Shown here: one piece after another, positions 16,985 through 26,591 of the stretch | Position numbering within the stretch: position 1 is the first letter of the stretch | Layout of the letters: every line of letters starts with the position of its first letter | NCBI RefSeq assembly: GCF_002298975.1 | Contig: NZ_DBMV01000041.1 | Coordinates: forward strand, 1-64,000 | Length of the DNA: 64,000 bases | Origin: Ralstonia sp. UBA689 | GTDB lineage: Bacteria; Pseudomonadota; Gammaproteobacteria; Burkholderiales; Burkholderiaceae | Direction of reading: 5' to 3' | Position numbers and translations under genes: made by a program | Notes under the pieces: model-generated | Database searches by the model: none | Seen by the model: the letters and a program-made list of their open reading frames with translations, nothing else | What the model was told of the DNA's origin: nothing

Positions 16985-18184
16985 TCACATGCGTTCGAAA
17001 ATGCCCGCGGCACCCATGCCGGTGCCGACGCACATCGTCACCATGCCGTACTTCTGGTTACGACGGCGCAGGCCGTGCACAACCGTGGCCGCACGAATGG
17101 CACCGGTGGCACCCAGGGGGTGGCCCAGCGCAATCGCACCGCCCAGCGGATTGATCTTGCTGGTATCCAGGCCCAGGTCCTGAATGACAGCCAGCGACTG
17201 CGCGGCAAACGCTTCATTCAGCTCGATCCAGTCGATCTGATCTTGCGTCAGGCCGCCAGCCTTGAGCGCGGCAGGAATCGCTTCCTTCGGGCCGATCCCC
17301 ATGATCTCCGGAGGCACGCCGCGCACCGCAAACGATACGAAGCGCGCCAGCGGCACCAGGTTGAACTGCTTCAGGATCTTTTCCGACACCAGGATCAGCG
17401 CGCCCGAACCATCCGACGTTTGTGAGCTGTTGCCGGCCGTCACGCTGCCCTTGTTGGCGAAGACGGTGCGCAGCTTGCCCAGCCCCTCTACCGACGTATC
17501 GGCACGCGGGCCTTCATCCAGCGACATCGTGCGCGTCTTGATGTCGATGGCGCCCGTGCCCAGGTTCGGGAACTTCTCGACGATCTCGATCGGGGTGATC
17601 TCGTCCTTGAACTCACCGGCTTGCTGCGCGGCCAGCGCCTTCTGGTGCGACGCCAGCGAGAAGGCATCCTGCGCTTCGCGCGAGATCTTCCATTGCTGCG
17701 CGACCTTCTCGGCGGTCAGACCCATGCCGTACGCGATGCCGATGTTTTCGTCGCGCGTGAAGATCTCGGGCGACATCGACGGCGAGTTGCCCATCATCGG
17801 CACCATGCTCATCGATTCCACACCGGCGGCGATCATCACATCGGATTCGCCCACGCGGATGCGGTCGGCAGCCATCGCCACGGCGGTCAGGCCCGAGGCG
17901 CAGAAACGGTTGACGGTCACGCCGCCCACCGTGTTGGGCAGACCGGCCAGCAGCGCGCCGATACGCGCCACGTTCAGGCCCTGTTGCGCTTCCGGAATCG
18001 CGCAGCCCACGATGGCGTCTTCGATCAGCGCCGGGTCCAGGTTCGGCACCTGGGCGACAGCGCTCTTGAGGATGGTCGCCAGCAGATCGTCCGGACGCAG
18101 GTTCTTGAGCGTGCCCTTGGGCGCCTTGCCGATCGGGGAACGCGTTGCTGCGACGATGTAGGCGTCTTGCAGTTGCTTGGTCAT
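16985..18184 (-). CDS. Acetyl-CoA C-acyltransferase (thiolase)
   Basis: Thiolase of 399 residues that cleaves 3-ketoacyl-CoA, the last step of beta-oxidation. Nucleophile Cys95 in NRFCASGLTAV, the GGAIALGHPLGATGA block with the catalytic His, and the C-terminal CVGTGMGAAGIFE with the second Cys. The start MTKQLQDAYIVAATRSPIG at 18184 is chosen over an upstream in-frame codon because it fits the family N-terminus. It follows the FadB-like gene by about 40 bases in a FadB-FadA-like arrangement. Confidence 0.94.
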   Translation of the reverse strand: MTKQLQDAYIVAATRSPIGKAPKGTLKNLRPDDLLATILKSAVAQVPNLDPALIEDAIVGCAIPEAQQGLNVARIGALLAGLPNTVGGVTVNRFCASGLTAVAMAADRIRVGESDVMIAAGVESMSMVPMMGNSPSMSPEIFTRDENIGIAYGMGLTAEKVAQQWKISREAQDAFSLASHQKALAAQQAGEFKDEITPIEIVEKFPNLGTGAIDIKTRTMSLDEGPRADTSVEGLGKLRTVFANKGSVTAGNSSQTSDGSGALILVSEKILKQFNLVPLARFVSFAVRGVPPEIMGIGPKEAIPAALKAGGLTQDQIDWIELNEAFAAQSLAVIQDLGLDTSKINPLGGAIALGHPLGATGAIRAATVVHGLRRRNQKYGMVTMCVGTGMGAAGIFERM

Positions 18185-18225
18185 GATGAAATTCCTGTTC
18201 TCGTGTTCGTCTACAGGTCGCGCAA

Positions 18226-20706
18226 TCAGTTGCGCACCGGCTTGCCGGTCTGCAGCATGCCCATAATGCGTTCCTGGGTTTTGGAGCTGCCGAGCAGATC
18301 CACGAAGGCCTTGCGCTCCAGCGCCAGCAGCCATTCTTCGTCCACCAGGGCACCGGCTTCGACGTCACCGCCGCACACGGCTTCAGCGATGCGCGAGGCG
18401 ATCGTGAAGTCGTGCTGCGAGATGAAGCCACCGTCGCGCATGTTCACCAGCGACGCCTTGATCGTTGCGATGCCCGAACGGCCCGCCACCGGAATGCCGA
18501 CCGGACGCAGCGGCGCGCGGTAGCCCGAATCGGACAACGCACGCACCTCGTTGCGCGCAACGTGCAGCAATTCGTGCACGTTGAAGACGATGGTGTCGGT
18601 CGGCTGCAGGTAGCCGATCTTCTGCGCGTCCAGCGCGGAGGACGACACCTTGGCCATGGCCGCCGCCTGGAAGCGGTTGGTCAGGAATTGCAGGATGTTG
18701 GTGCTGCCCGCAGCCTGTGCGGCCTTGGCGGCTGCCAGCGCGGCTTCCTTCAGACCGCCGCCGGCCGGCACTAGACCCACGCCCACTTCCACCAGGCCGA
18801 TGTAGGTTTCCAGCGCAGCCACGCGCTTGGCCGAGTGCAGCAGCAGTTCGCAGCCGCCGCCCAGCGCAATGCCCGACGCAGCAGACACAACCGGCACGCC
18901 CGCGTACTTCACCCGCATCATGCCGTCCTGGAACTTCTTGACGAACGGCTCGATGCCCTTGGCGCCGCCCATCATGAAGGCCGGCATGGCTTCTTCCAGG
19001 TTCGCGCCGGCCGAGAACGGACCACCCGGCGCGCCCAGCTTGAGCGACGTCGGCTGCCACACCACCAGACCCTTGTAGCCGGCTTCAGCCAGATCAACCG
19101 CACGCGTCAGACCGTCGATCACGCTCGGTCCGATCGTATTCATCTTGCTCTTGAACGAGACGATCAGCACATCGTCCTGCCCTGCCGCGTCGTCCACCCA
19201 GATGCGCACGGCGTCGGTCTCTTCGATGGTCTTGCCATACGTGAGCGGGTTCACCGTGGTCGCACCCTTGATCGGTGCGCGGAACACTTGGCGGCCGTAC
19301 ACCGGCAGCGTGCTGCGCGACAGGAACGTACCCTGCTTGGCCGACCACGAACCCTGGGCGGAATGCACACCGCCGTTGTCCGCCACCGGGCCGGCGAACA
19401 CCCACTGCGGCAGCGCTGCGTTCGACAGCGCCTTGCCCGCTTCGATGTCTTCCTTCACCCACTCGGCCACTTGCTTCCAGCCGGCCTCTTGCCAGTCTTC
19501 GAACGGGCCGCTGTTCCAGCCGAAGCCCCAGCGGATGGCCAGATCGACCTCCGCTGCGGAATCGGCAATCTGCTCCAGGTACACGGCGATGTAATGGAAC
19601 ACGTCGCGGAAGACAGCCCACAGGAATTGCGCCTGCGGGTTGGTCGATTCACGCAGCAGCTTCAGGCGCTCAGCCGGCTCCTTCTTCAGGATGCGCACGA
19701 CAATGTCGTCGGCCTTCTTGCCGCTCGGGCCGTACTGGCCGCTTTGCGGATCCAGCACCTTGATTTCCTTGCCTTCCTTCTTGTAGAAGCCGGCACCGGT
19801 CTTCTGGCCCAAGGCACCTGCCTCCACGAGCTTCGCCAGCACCGGTGGCGTGGCGTAGACCGGCGCGAACGGGTCGTCCTTCAGGTTGTCCTGCATCGTC
19901 TTGATGACGTGCGCCATCGTGTCCAGACCCACCACGTCCGCCGTGCGGAACGTCGCCGACTTGGCACGGCCCAGCTTCGAGCCCGTCAGGTCATCCACCA
20001 CATCGAACGGAATACCGTACTTGGCCGATTCTGCAAACACCGCCAGGATCGAGAAGATGCCGACGCGGTTCGCGATGAAGTTGGGCGTGTCCTTCGCGCG
20101 GACCACGCCCTTGCCGAGCGCGGAGGTGAGGAACGTTTCCAGCTTGTCGAGAATGTCGCCGCGCGTGTGTGCGGTCGGGATCAGCTCGACCAAATGCATG
20201 TAGCGCGGCGGGTTGAAGAAGTGCACGCCGCAGAAGCGCGACTTCAGCTCAGCGTCAAACCCGTCGGACAGTTCCGTAATCGAGAGGCCCGACGTGTTCG
20301 ATGCAAAGATCGCATGCGCAGCGATGTGCGGCGCGACCTTCTTGTACAGGTCGTGCTTCCAGTCCATGCGCTCGGCAATGGCCTCGATCACGAGGTCACA
20401 GTCGCGCAGCTTCTCGATGTCGTCCTCGTAGTTGGCAGCCTGGATCAGGTTGGCGTCATCCTTGATGCCCAGCGGCGCCGGCGACAGCTTCTTCAGGTTT
20501 TCGATCGCCTTGAGCGCGATGCCACTCTTCGGGCCTTCCTTGGCCGGAAGATCGAACAGCGTGACGGGAACCTTGGCGTTGACCAGGTGCGCGGCAATCT
20601 GCGCGCCCATCACGCCGGCGCCCAGCACAGCCACGCGCCGGACGAGGAAGTTGGAACGCTGGCCGGCCTGCGGCTGGGCGCTGGAGGGGAGTTCAGTGCG
20701 GGTCAT
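18226..20706 (-). CDS. 3-hydroxyacyl-CoA dehydrogenase / enoyl-CoA hydratase fusion
   Basis: Bifunctional beta-oxidation enzyme, 826 residues, with the dehydrogenase first. The NAD fold is VAVLGAGVMGAQIAAHL (about residues 26-42), with catalytic region CGVHFFNPPRYMHLVELI. The C-terminal crotonase domain (about residue 500 onward) has FSAGANLEEAMP and ASGIALGGGCELLLHSAKR. This order differs from E. coli FadB (hydratase first) and matches a class common in beta-proteobacteria. It is co-directional with the acyl-CoA dehydrogenase upstream and thiolase downstream. Confidence 0.93.
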   Translation of the reverse strand: MTRTELPSSAQPQAGQRSNFLVRRVAVLGAGVMGAQIAAHLVNAKVPVTLFDLPAKEGPKSGIALKAIENLKKLSPAPLGIKDDANLIQAANYEDDIEKLRDCDLVIEAIAERMDWKHDLYKKVAPHIAAHAIFASNTSGLSITELSDGFDAELKSRFCGVHFFNPPRYMHLVELIPTAHTRGDILDKLETFLTSALGKGVVRAKDTPNFIANRVGIFSILAVFAESAKYGIPFDVVDDLTGSKLGRAKSATFRTADVVGLDTMAHVIKTMQDNLKDDPFAPVYATPPVLAKLVEAGALGQKTGAGFYKKEGKEIKVLDPQSGQYGPSGKKADDIVVRILKKEPAERLKLLRESTNPQAQFLWAVFRDVFHYIAVYLEQIADSAAEVDLAIRWGFGWNSGPFEDWQEAGWKQVAEWVKEDIEAGKALSNAALPQWVFAGPVADNGGVHSAQGSWSAKQGTFLSRSTLPVYGRQVFRAPIKGATTVNPLTYGKTIEETDAVRIWVDDAAGQDDVLIVSFKSKMNTIGPSVIDGLTRAVDLAEAGYKGLVVWQPTSLKLGAPGGPFSAGANLEEAMPAFMMGGAKGIEPFVKKFQDGMMRVKYAGVPVVSAASGIALGGGCELLLHSAKRVAALETYIGLVEVGVGLVPAGGGLKEAALAAAKAAQAAGSTNILQFLTNRFQAAAMAKVSSSALDAQKIGYLQPTDTIVFNVHELLHVARNEVRALSDSGYRAPLRPVGIPVAGRSGIATIKASLVNMRDGGFISQHDFTIASRIAEAVCGGDVEAGALVDEEWLLALERKAFVDLLGSSKTQERIMGMLQTGKPVRN

Positions 20707-20782
20707 TGTTGTCCTCGCGGGAGGTGAGGAAGAGACGAGCGAGGCGACGTCTGTGCACGTCGCCTCAAGAGGATGCGCCTGT

Positions 20783-22570
20783 TTAGAACAGGTCGGCTTC
20801 GAGTGCCATCAGCGTCGCGCCGCCGGCACGTGCCATGCGGATCTGCGAAGCCGTCTCAGGCAGCAGCTTGGCGAAGTAGAAGCGCGCCGTTGCCAGCTTG
20901 ACCTTGTAGAACGTGTCGCCGCTATCTTGCTTTTCCAGGGCGATCTTGGCCATGCGGGCCCAGAAATACGAGAACACCAGGTGGCCGACCACGCGCAGGT
21001 ACGGCACAGCAGCCGCGCCCACTTCGTCCGGATTGGCCATGGCCTTCATGCCGATTTCCATGGTCAGCTTCTGGACCTTGTCACCGATGTCGGCCAGCGG
21101 GTTGATGAACTCCTGCATGGCTTCGTTGGTGCCTTCGGCTTCAACAAAGTCCTGGACCAGCTTGCCGAACTTCTTCATCTTGGCGCCCATGTCGCCCAGA
21201 ATCTTGCGGCCCAGCAAGTCCAGCGACTGCACGGTGTTCGTGCCTTCGTAAATCATGTTGATGCGGGCGTCGCGCACGTACTGCTCCATGCCCCACTCGG
21301 CGATGTAGCCGTGGCCACCGAAGACCTGCATGCCTTCGTTGGTAGAGATGAATGCGTTATCGCTCAAGAAGGCCTTGGCGATCGGGGTCAGCAGTGCGAC
21401 CAGATCCGCCGCGTCCTTGCGCACGGACTCGTCTTCATGCGACAGCTCGCGGTCGATCTGCAGAGCGATCCAGTAGCTGAATGCGCGGCCGCCTTCGGCG
21501 AAGGCGCGCTGGGTCAGCAGCATGCGGCGCACGTCCGGGTGCACGATGATCGGGTCAGCCGGCTTGTCCGGTGCCTTCGGGCCCGACAGGCTGCGCATTT
21601 GCAGGCGCTCCTTGGCGTAGGCAGCCGAGTTCTGATACGCAACTTCGGTCAGACCCAGGCTCTGCATGCCGACACCCAGACGGGCTGCGTTCATCATCAC
21701 GAACATGGCGTTCAGGCCCTTGTTCGGTTCGCCGACCATCCAACCCTTGGCGCCATCGAGGTTGATCACGCAGGTCGCGTTGCCGTGGATGCCCATCTTG
21801 TGCTCGATGGCACCGCAGGCCACGGTGTTGCGCTCGCCCGGGTTGCCGCTGGCATCGGGAATGAACTTCGGCACCACGAACAGCGAGATACCCTTCGTGC
21901 CGCCCGGCGCATCCGGCAGGCGTGCCAGCACCAGGTGGATGATGTTTTCGGCCAGGTCGTGCTCGCCTGCCGAGATGAAAATCTTCGTGCCGGTAATGGC
22001 GTACGAGCCATCGGCCAGCGGCTCGGCCTTGGTGCGCAGGATGCCCAGGTCAGTGCCGCAATGCGGCTCGGTCAGACACATCGTGCCGGTCCACACGCCC
22101 GACACCAGCTTGGGCAGGTAGCGTTGCTTGAGTTCGTCGGTGCCGTGCGCGTGCAGGGCTTCGTACGCGCCATGCGACAGGCCGGGATACATCGTCCAGG
22201 CCTGGTTGGCCGAGTTCAGCATCTCGTACAGCGCGTTGTTGATCAGGATGGGCAAGCCTTGGCCGCCGTACTCCGGATCGCAGCCCAGCGAGGGCCAGCC
22301 GGCCTCGACGTACTGTTGATACGCTTCCTTGAAGCCCTTCGGAGCGGTCACCACGCCGTCGCCATGATAGGTGCAGCCTTCGCGATCGCCGGACTGGTTG
22401 AGCGGGAAGATGACTTCGGAGCAGAACTTGCCGGCTTCCTCGATCACCTGGTTGATGGTGTCGGCATCGATCTCCGCGTGCTGCGGCATCTGCTTCAGAT
22501 GGCCCTCGACATCGAGAAGCTCGTGGAGGACAAACTGCATGTCGCGCAACGGTGCGGTGTATTGACCCAT
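20783..22570 (-). CDS. Acyl-CoA dehydrogenase (long, C-terminal-extended type)
   Basis: Flavoprotein of 595 residues that oxidises acyl-CoA to enoyl-CoA, the first beta-oxidation step. Blocks include MCLTEPHCGTDLGILRTKAE, ITGTKIFISAGEHDLAENI and FGGHGYIAEWGMEQYVRDAR with the family's C-terminal four-helix bundle and an extra C-terminal domain typical of the 590-600-residue subgroup. It starts about 50 bases after the TetR gene end. The electron acceptor is presumably ETF, not encoded here. Confidence 0.94.
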   Translation of the reverse strand: MGQYTAPLRDMQFVLHELLDVEGHLKQMPQHAEIDADTINQVIEEAGKFCSEVIFPLNQSGDREGCTYHGDGVVTAPKGFKEAYQQYVEAGWPSLGCDPEYGGQGLPILINNALYEMLNSANQAWTMYPGLSHGAYEALHAHGTDELKQRYLPKLVSGVWTGTMCLTEPHCGTDLGILRTKAEPLADGSYAITGTKIFISAGEHDLAENIIHLVLARLPDAPGGTKGISLFVVPKFIPDASGNPGERNTVACGAIEHKMGIHGNATCVINLDGAKGWMVGEPNKGLNAMFVMMNAARLGVGMQSLGLTEVAYQNSAAYAKERLQMRSLSGPKAPDKPADPIIVHPDVRRMLLTQRAFAEGGRAFSYWIALQIDRELSHEDESVRKDAADLVALLTPIAKAFLSDNAFISTNEGMQVFGGHGYIAEWGMEQYVRDARINMIYEGTNTVQSLDLLGRKILGDMGAKMKKFGKLVQDFVEAEGTNEAMQEFINPLADIGDKVQKLTMEIGMKAMANPDEVGAAAVPYLRVVGHLVFSYFWARMAKIALEKQDSGDTFYKVKLATARFYFAKLLPETASQIRMARAGGATLMALEADLF

Positions 22571-22622
22571 CTTGGGCTCCTTGGTGTGTTGCTGCGCGAC
22601 CCGCTAGGTGTGCGATGCCGCG

Positions 22623-23264
22623 TCAGGTTCTATAAGACTGAATCAGTTTATTAAGTGCCACCATGGCCAGCTCGGCGCTATCGGGAAGCCGCAGAAAACG
22701 CGCATCGTGATGCAGGCCCAACTCCAGGCTGTACATCTCGAAGAGCATCAACCTCGGGTCCGCCTCCGCACGCAAGTGGCCTTCTTCCTTCGCCTGCACG
22801 ATCGCGCGCGTCAATGCCGACCGCCAGATCGTCACGCTCTTGACGAGTTCGTCGCGCACCGGGCTTTCGGCGCGGTCGTCGTACTCCACCGCGCCGCTGA
22901 TGTAGATGCAGCCCGTGGTCACTTCCTGGATGCGACGCTCCATCCAGCGTCGCACCATGCTCCACAGGCGCGGCAGCCCGCGCGGTTCCGTCAAGCTCGG
23001 GTAGAAGACTTCCTGCTCGAACCGCTTGTGATACTCGCGAACCACTTCCACCTGCAGATCCTCGCGCGAGCCGAAGTGCGCGAACACCCCGCTCTTGCTC
23101 ATCTGCATGCGCTCCGCGAGCACACCGATCGTCAACCCTTCCAGTCCGTCGCGCGAAGCCAGTTCCAGCGCGGCATCGAGAATCGCCGCACGCGTCAGCT
23201 CGCCCTTGCGCATCGGCGTGGCTGCTGCGTGATTCGATTCGAGACGAGCGTTCGGGTGACGCAT
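22623..23264 (-). CDS. TetR-family regulator of the beta-oxidation block
   Basis: TetR-type repressor of about 213 residues. The N-terminal helix-turn-helix is LTRAAILDAALELASRDGLE then IGVLAERMQMSKSGVFAHFGSREDLQ, and the C-terminal ligand domain resembles the TetR_C_6 type. The ATG at 23264 has a GGAGAG ribosome-binding site, so the longer frame from 23300 is not preferred. It is the first gene before the acyl-CoA dehydrogenase, FadB-like and thiolase genes, so it probably represses them and itself in response to acyl-CoA. Confidence 0.9.
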   Translation of the reverse strand: MRHPNARLESNHAAATPMRKGELTRAAILDAALELASRDGLEGLTIGVLAERMQMSKSGVFAHFGSREDLQVEVVREYHKRFEQEVFYPSLTEPRGLPRLWSMVRRWMERRIQEVTTGCIYISGAVEYDDRAESPVRDELVKSVTIWRSALTRAIVQAKEEGHLRAEADPRLMLFEMYSLELGLHHDARFLRLPDSAELAMVALNKLIQSYRT

Positions 23265-23617
23265 GATGATTTCTCTCCGTTCATTTCTGGGGCTCAGCAC
23301 ACTGAAAAATCAACGCTTCGCAAGGCGCCTTTCGCATGCCGGGCAGGACTGTAAACCAGCCTGCGCAAACACTCTAGCCCAAAATCGAACGGTCGTTCAA
23401 TTATTTACATGCGCCTGTTGAGCGGCAAGTGTTTTATTAGAAAGACGCGTCTAAACGAAGACGCCTCAAGGATGCCTTTCGCACTGCAACAGAGTTATCG
23501 CAAACCCTTTCAGCGAAAGGCTTTACGGGATGTGCGCCGCACCTAGAAAACACGTGCGGCGCAACATGCCTGATGGATTTTCTAGTGCTACCCGTCAGTA
23601 AATAAAGCTGGGCCAAA
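23265..23617. other. Intergenic region between TetR and CoA-transferase genes
   Basis: No protein gene is seen. It holds the candidate operator and two further inverted repeats. GCCTTTCGC/GCGAAAGGC (about 23473-23523) has a long loop, and TGCGCCGCA/TGCGGCGCA (about 23530-23560) lies 60-90 bases downstream of the CoA-transferase stop and may be its terminator, though it lacks a T run. The AT-rich stretch around 23400-23450 probably carries the TetR promoter. Confidence 0.5.
23387..23398. promoter_or_regulatory. Candidate TetR operator
   Basis: Palindrome GAACG-GT-CGTTC, about 120 bases upstream of the TetR gene start. Short inverted repeats with CGAACG/CGTTCG-like arms upstream of a TetR gene are the usual form of autoregulatory operators. 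Binding is inference. Confidence 0.5.
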
Positions 23618-25282
23618 TCAGGTCGACGCAGTACCGGCGGACATGGGGCCGCGACGAAAAATGCGTGCGTCCATCTCGCGCAGGTCGGCTGCCACGGCAA
23701 CCTCCGCAGCGCACTGGTCGAGCACGTCGCGCTGCAGATCGATGCCGGGGGCGATCTCCGTGAGCGTGAGGCGGCGCCCGCCGTGCCCATCAGCGCGCAT
23801 CTCGAAGACGGCGCGCTCGGTCACATAGCGCACCGGGATGCCCGCGCGTGCGGCGTAATCGCCATTGAAGGTGAGATGCGAGACAGCCGGCACGATCTTC
23901 TTCAGCCGGCCTTCGCGCACGATGCGCAGGCGGCCACCCTCCGCCTCCACCTGCAAACCACCGGCGGTGAGCGTGCCCATAAACACCACCGAGCGCGCGC
24001 TCTGGGTGATATTGATGAAGCCGCCCACGCCCGCGATGATGGTGTCGTTGCCCTCGCCGAACAAGCTGACGTTGACGTTGCCTGCGCCATCGAGTTCGGC
24101 CAGACCGAGGATGGCGAGGTCGATTCCGCCGCCCTCGTAGAAGTCGAACTGCGCGGGCTGGTCGACCACGGCTTCGGGATAGGCCGAGGCGCCAAAGCTG
24201 AGCCCATCCGCCGGCGTACCGCCGATGGGGCCGGCCTCCACCGTGAGCGTGAAGCCGCCCGCACCTTCCTGCTCCGCCAGCGCGCCCACGGCGGCAGGCA
24301 TGCCCACGCCCAGGTTCACCACGCGCGGCTGTTGCGCCATCAGCTCCAGCACGGCACGGCGCTGCACCAGCATACGGGCGTCGAGCGCGCCATGCGGGCT
24401 GGCCTCCAGCGCCTCGCTTGCTTTCAGCGCGTCTTCCTTCAACTGAATCGCCTCGCCTTGCCAAGGGCGGATGTAAGTCGGGTTGAAGGCTTCGCCAAAG
24501 GTCATCTGATGCTCGGCTTCATCCTCGGCGACAACCACGTAGTCGACCAGGATGCCCGGCACGTGGATCGCCTGCAGGTTGTCGTGGCGATCCACCAGTC
24601 GCCGTACCTGGACGATGACGATCCCGCCCGAGTTGCGCGCGGCCTGCGCCATCGCCAACAGCTCGTGATGGAAGGCCTCTTCGTATGTGCTGATGTTGCC
24701 GCGCGGGTCGGCCGCCGTGCCTCGCAGGAAGACGCAGTGCAGCGGGAAACTCGGATAGAACAGATAGTCTTCACCGCGGAAACGCTCGAACTCGACCCAC
24801 GACGCCGTGCCCGCCGCGCGCGCTGCCTTGGCACGCGCGTTGATGGCGGCGCCGTGATAGCGGGCGTCCAACTCGCTGCGCGGGTCGACGAAGGTGTGCA
24901 GGCCGATCTTGGTGAGCACACCCGGTTTGCCGCCCGCAATGGCGCGGTATAGATGCGTCAGCACACCCTGCGGCAGATTGAACGCATCGCACTGCTCGGC
25001 CAGCGCCAGGTCTGCCAGCCGCGTCGCCGAACGCCAATGGCCGCCGACCACACAGCGCGTCATGCCCGGATTGCCGAAGTGGTTGACGCCGCGCGTGGCG
25101 CGATCGCCCTGGCCAGCCGAATAGACCAGTGTGAGGTCGCGCGGCTCGCCAGTAGCCAGGAAGCGGCGCTCCAGCGCGTGCGTGACAGCCTCTGCATGGC
25201 CCGCGCCGACAAAGCCAGCGCACGCCACCGTCCATCCGGGCTGCACCAGCCGCGCAGCTTCATCTGCAGTGATGACTTGCAT
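23618..25282 (-). CDS. Acyl-CoA:acetate/3-ketoacid CoA transferase (YdiF/propionate type)
   Basis: Class I CoA transferase of 554 residues containing both alpha and beta halves in one chain. The glycine-rich entry GFVGAGHAEAVTHALE is at the N-terminus. The beta half has NLGVGMPAAVGALAE (about 323-337) and the catalytic Glu349 in VEAGPIGGTPADG, which forms the glutamyl-CoA intermediate. It moves CoA between short-chain acids. I chose ATG 25282, with a GGAGAC Shine-Dalgarno sequence, instead of an upstream in-frame start that overlaps clsB. The exact acids are unknown. Confidence 0.9.
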   Translation of the reverse strand: MQVITADEAARLVQPGWTVACAGFVGAGHAEAVTHALERRFLATGEPRDLTLVYSAGQGDRATRGVNHFGNPGMTRCVVGGHWRSATRLADLALAEQCDAFNLPQGVLTHLYRAIAGGKPGVLTKIGLHTFVDPRSELDARYHGAAINARAKAARAAGTASWVEFERFRGEDYLFYPSFPLHCVFLRGTAADPRGNISTYEEAFHHELLAMAQAARNSGGIVIVQVRRLVDRHDNLQAIHVPGILVDYVVVAEDEAEHQMTFGEAFNPTYIRPWQGEAIQLKEDALKASEALEASPHGALDARMLVQRRAVLELMAQQPRVVNLGVGMPAAVGALAEQEGAGGFTLTVEAGPIGGTPADGLSFGASAYPEAVVDQPAQFDFYEGGGIDLAILGLAELDGAGNVNVSLFGEGNDTIIAGVGGFINITQSARSVVFMGTLTAGGLQVEAEGGRLRIVREGRLKKIVPAVSHLTFNGDYAARAGIPVRYVTERAVFEMRADGHGGRRLTLTEIAPGIDLQRDVLDQCAAEVAVAADLREMDARIFRRGPMSAGTAST

Positions 25283-25322
25283 GTCTCCTCCGTGCTTGTT
25301 TTGTTCTTGTACGACTGAACCG

Positions 25323-26591
25323 CTAGTACTCCGCCGCCCGCCCGCTGATCGCCACGCCCAGCAGCACCAGGCGGTAGGCACACCAGTCCGCCAGACGCCA
25401 CCACCAGCGGCGCGCCGCATGGGCATCGGCCAGCACCGGACGCGCCTGATGGGCAATGGCGTCTTCTAGCACCGTCTGCAGCCGCGCGGCCACCTCGGCA
25501 TCCCAGGCGACCACATTGGCTTCGCGCGCGAGCAGCAGGCTGAACGGATCAATGTTGCTGGAGCCGACGGTGGCCCAGCGGTCATCCACCACCGCCACCT
25601 TGGCGTGCAGGAAGCTGGCTGTGTATTCGTGGATCTCCACGCCGTCACGCAGCAGCATGTGATACAGCGAGCGCGTCGCGTAGTGCTGCAGCGGATATTC
25701 GACGCGCCCTTGCAGCAGCAAGCGCACGCGCACGCCGCGCCGTCGACACGCGGCCAGCGCCCGCATGAAGCGCACGCCAGGCAGGAAATATGCGCTGGCG
25801 ATGATCACTTCGTGACGCGCCGCACCCAGCGCGCGCAGGTATTCACGCTCGATGGCCCGCCGGTTGCGCACGTTATCGCGCAACACCAGCGAGGCCAGCA
25901 CGTTGCCCGGCGCACGCATGTTCTCGGCACCGGATGCGCCACGATGGCGCGGCCTCGGTACATCGGTCATCACCGGAAACTCGGCCGCCACGCGGGTCAC
26001 GCCCACCTCGCTGAGCCCTGCACGCACGCCCATCTGCCACCAGAGCCGATCAACCGTCAGCACGATCTGCGCAACCAGCGGCCCGCGCACGCGCACCGCA
26101 AAGTCGTAGCGCTCGCCCAGTGTGGCGTCGTGAAGCGGCGCGTGATTCTGGTCGTCAATGATGTTGATGCCGCCGACAAACGCGATCTCGTCATCGACGA
26201 TGGCGATCTTGCGGTGCAGCCGGCGCAGGTGGCGGCGCTGCAGGCGGAAGCCGCGCACGGGACGATACACACGCCAGGTCACGCCCACCGCATCGAGCGT
26301 CGCCGCAATGTCGGCAGGCAGCGTGCCAGTGCCAAAGCCGTCGACGGTCAGATGGACTTCCACGCCGCGCTGCGCTGCGCGCGCGAGCGCTTCAGTCACG
26401 CGGCGCGCGGTGGCGTCTTCGGCGTAGATGTAGGTTTCGAGCGCAACGCGGCGCTGCGCCGCGTCGATGGCTTCGATCAGTGCCGGGAAAAACTCCGCGC
26501 CGCCGCACAGCAAATCCACATCGTTACCCGGCAGGGGCTTGCCCCGCCGCCACTCGGAACGCAGCGGCCCCGCATCGCGCACAACCCTCAT
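25323..26591 (-). CDS. clsB: Cardiolipin synthase B-like phospholipase D protein
   Basis: Phospholipase D superfamily enzyme of about 422 residues with two HKD motifs: HRKIAIVDDEIAFVGGIN in the first half and HAKVAVVDDRWATVGSSNID in the second. ClsB makes cardiolipin from phosphatidylglycerol and another phospholipid. The start ATG at 26591 overlaps the stop of the preceding endonuclease-family gene (ATGA), as ClsB operons commonly do; E. coli clsB is also preceded by such a gene (ybhP). An upstream in-frame start at 26714 is less likely. Confidence 0.92.
   Translation of the reverse strand: MRVVRDAGPLRSEWRRGKPLPGNDVDLLCGGAEFFPALIEAIDAAQRRVALETYIYAEDATARRVTEALARAAQRGVEVHLTVDGFGTGTLPADIAATLDAVGVTWRVYRPVRGFRLQRRHLRRLHRKIAIVDDEIAFVGGINIIDDQNHAPLHDATLGERYDFAVRVRGPLVAQIVLTVDRLWWQMGVRAGLSEVGVTRVAAEFPVMTDVPRPRHRGASGAENMRAPGNVLASLVLRDNVRNRRAIEREYLRALGAARHEVIIASAYFLPGVRFMRALAACRRRGVRVRLLLQGRVEYPLQHYATRSLYHMLLRDGVEIHEYTASFLHAKVAVVDDRWATVGSSNIDPFSLLLAREANVVAWDAEVAARLQTVLEDAIAHQARPVLADAHAARRWWWRLADWCAYRLVLLGVAISGRAAEY

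Noticed and set aside
18835..22654. Plus-strand long frames opposite the FadB-like and acyl-CoA dehydrogenase genes
   Set aside because: Antisense shadows; the minus-strand products are full-length, motif-bearing enzymes.
23540..23570. TGCGCCGCA/TGCGGCGCA hairpin as a terminator of the CoA-transferase gene
   Set aside because: Stem is good but no T run follows on the minus strand, so it is mentioned only as a possible weak terminator.
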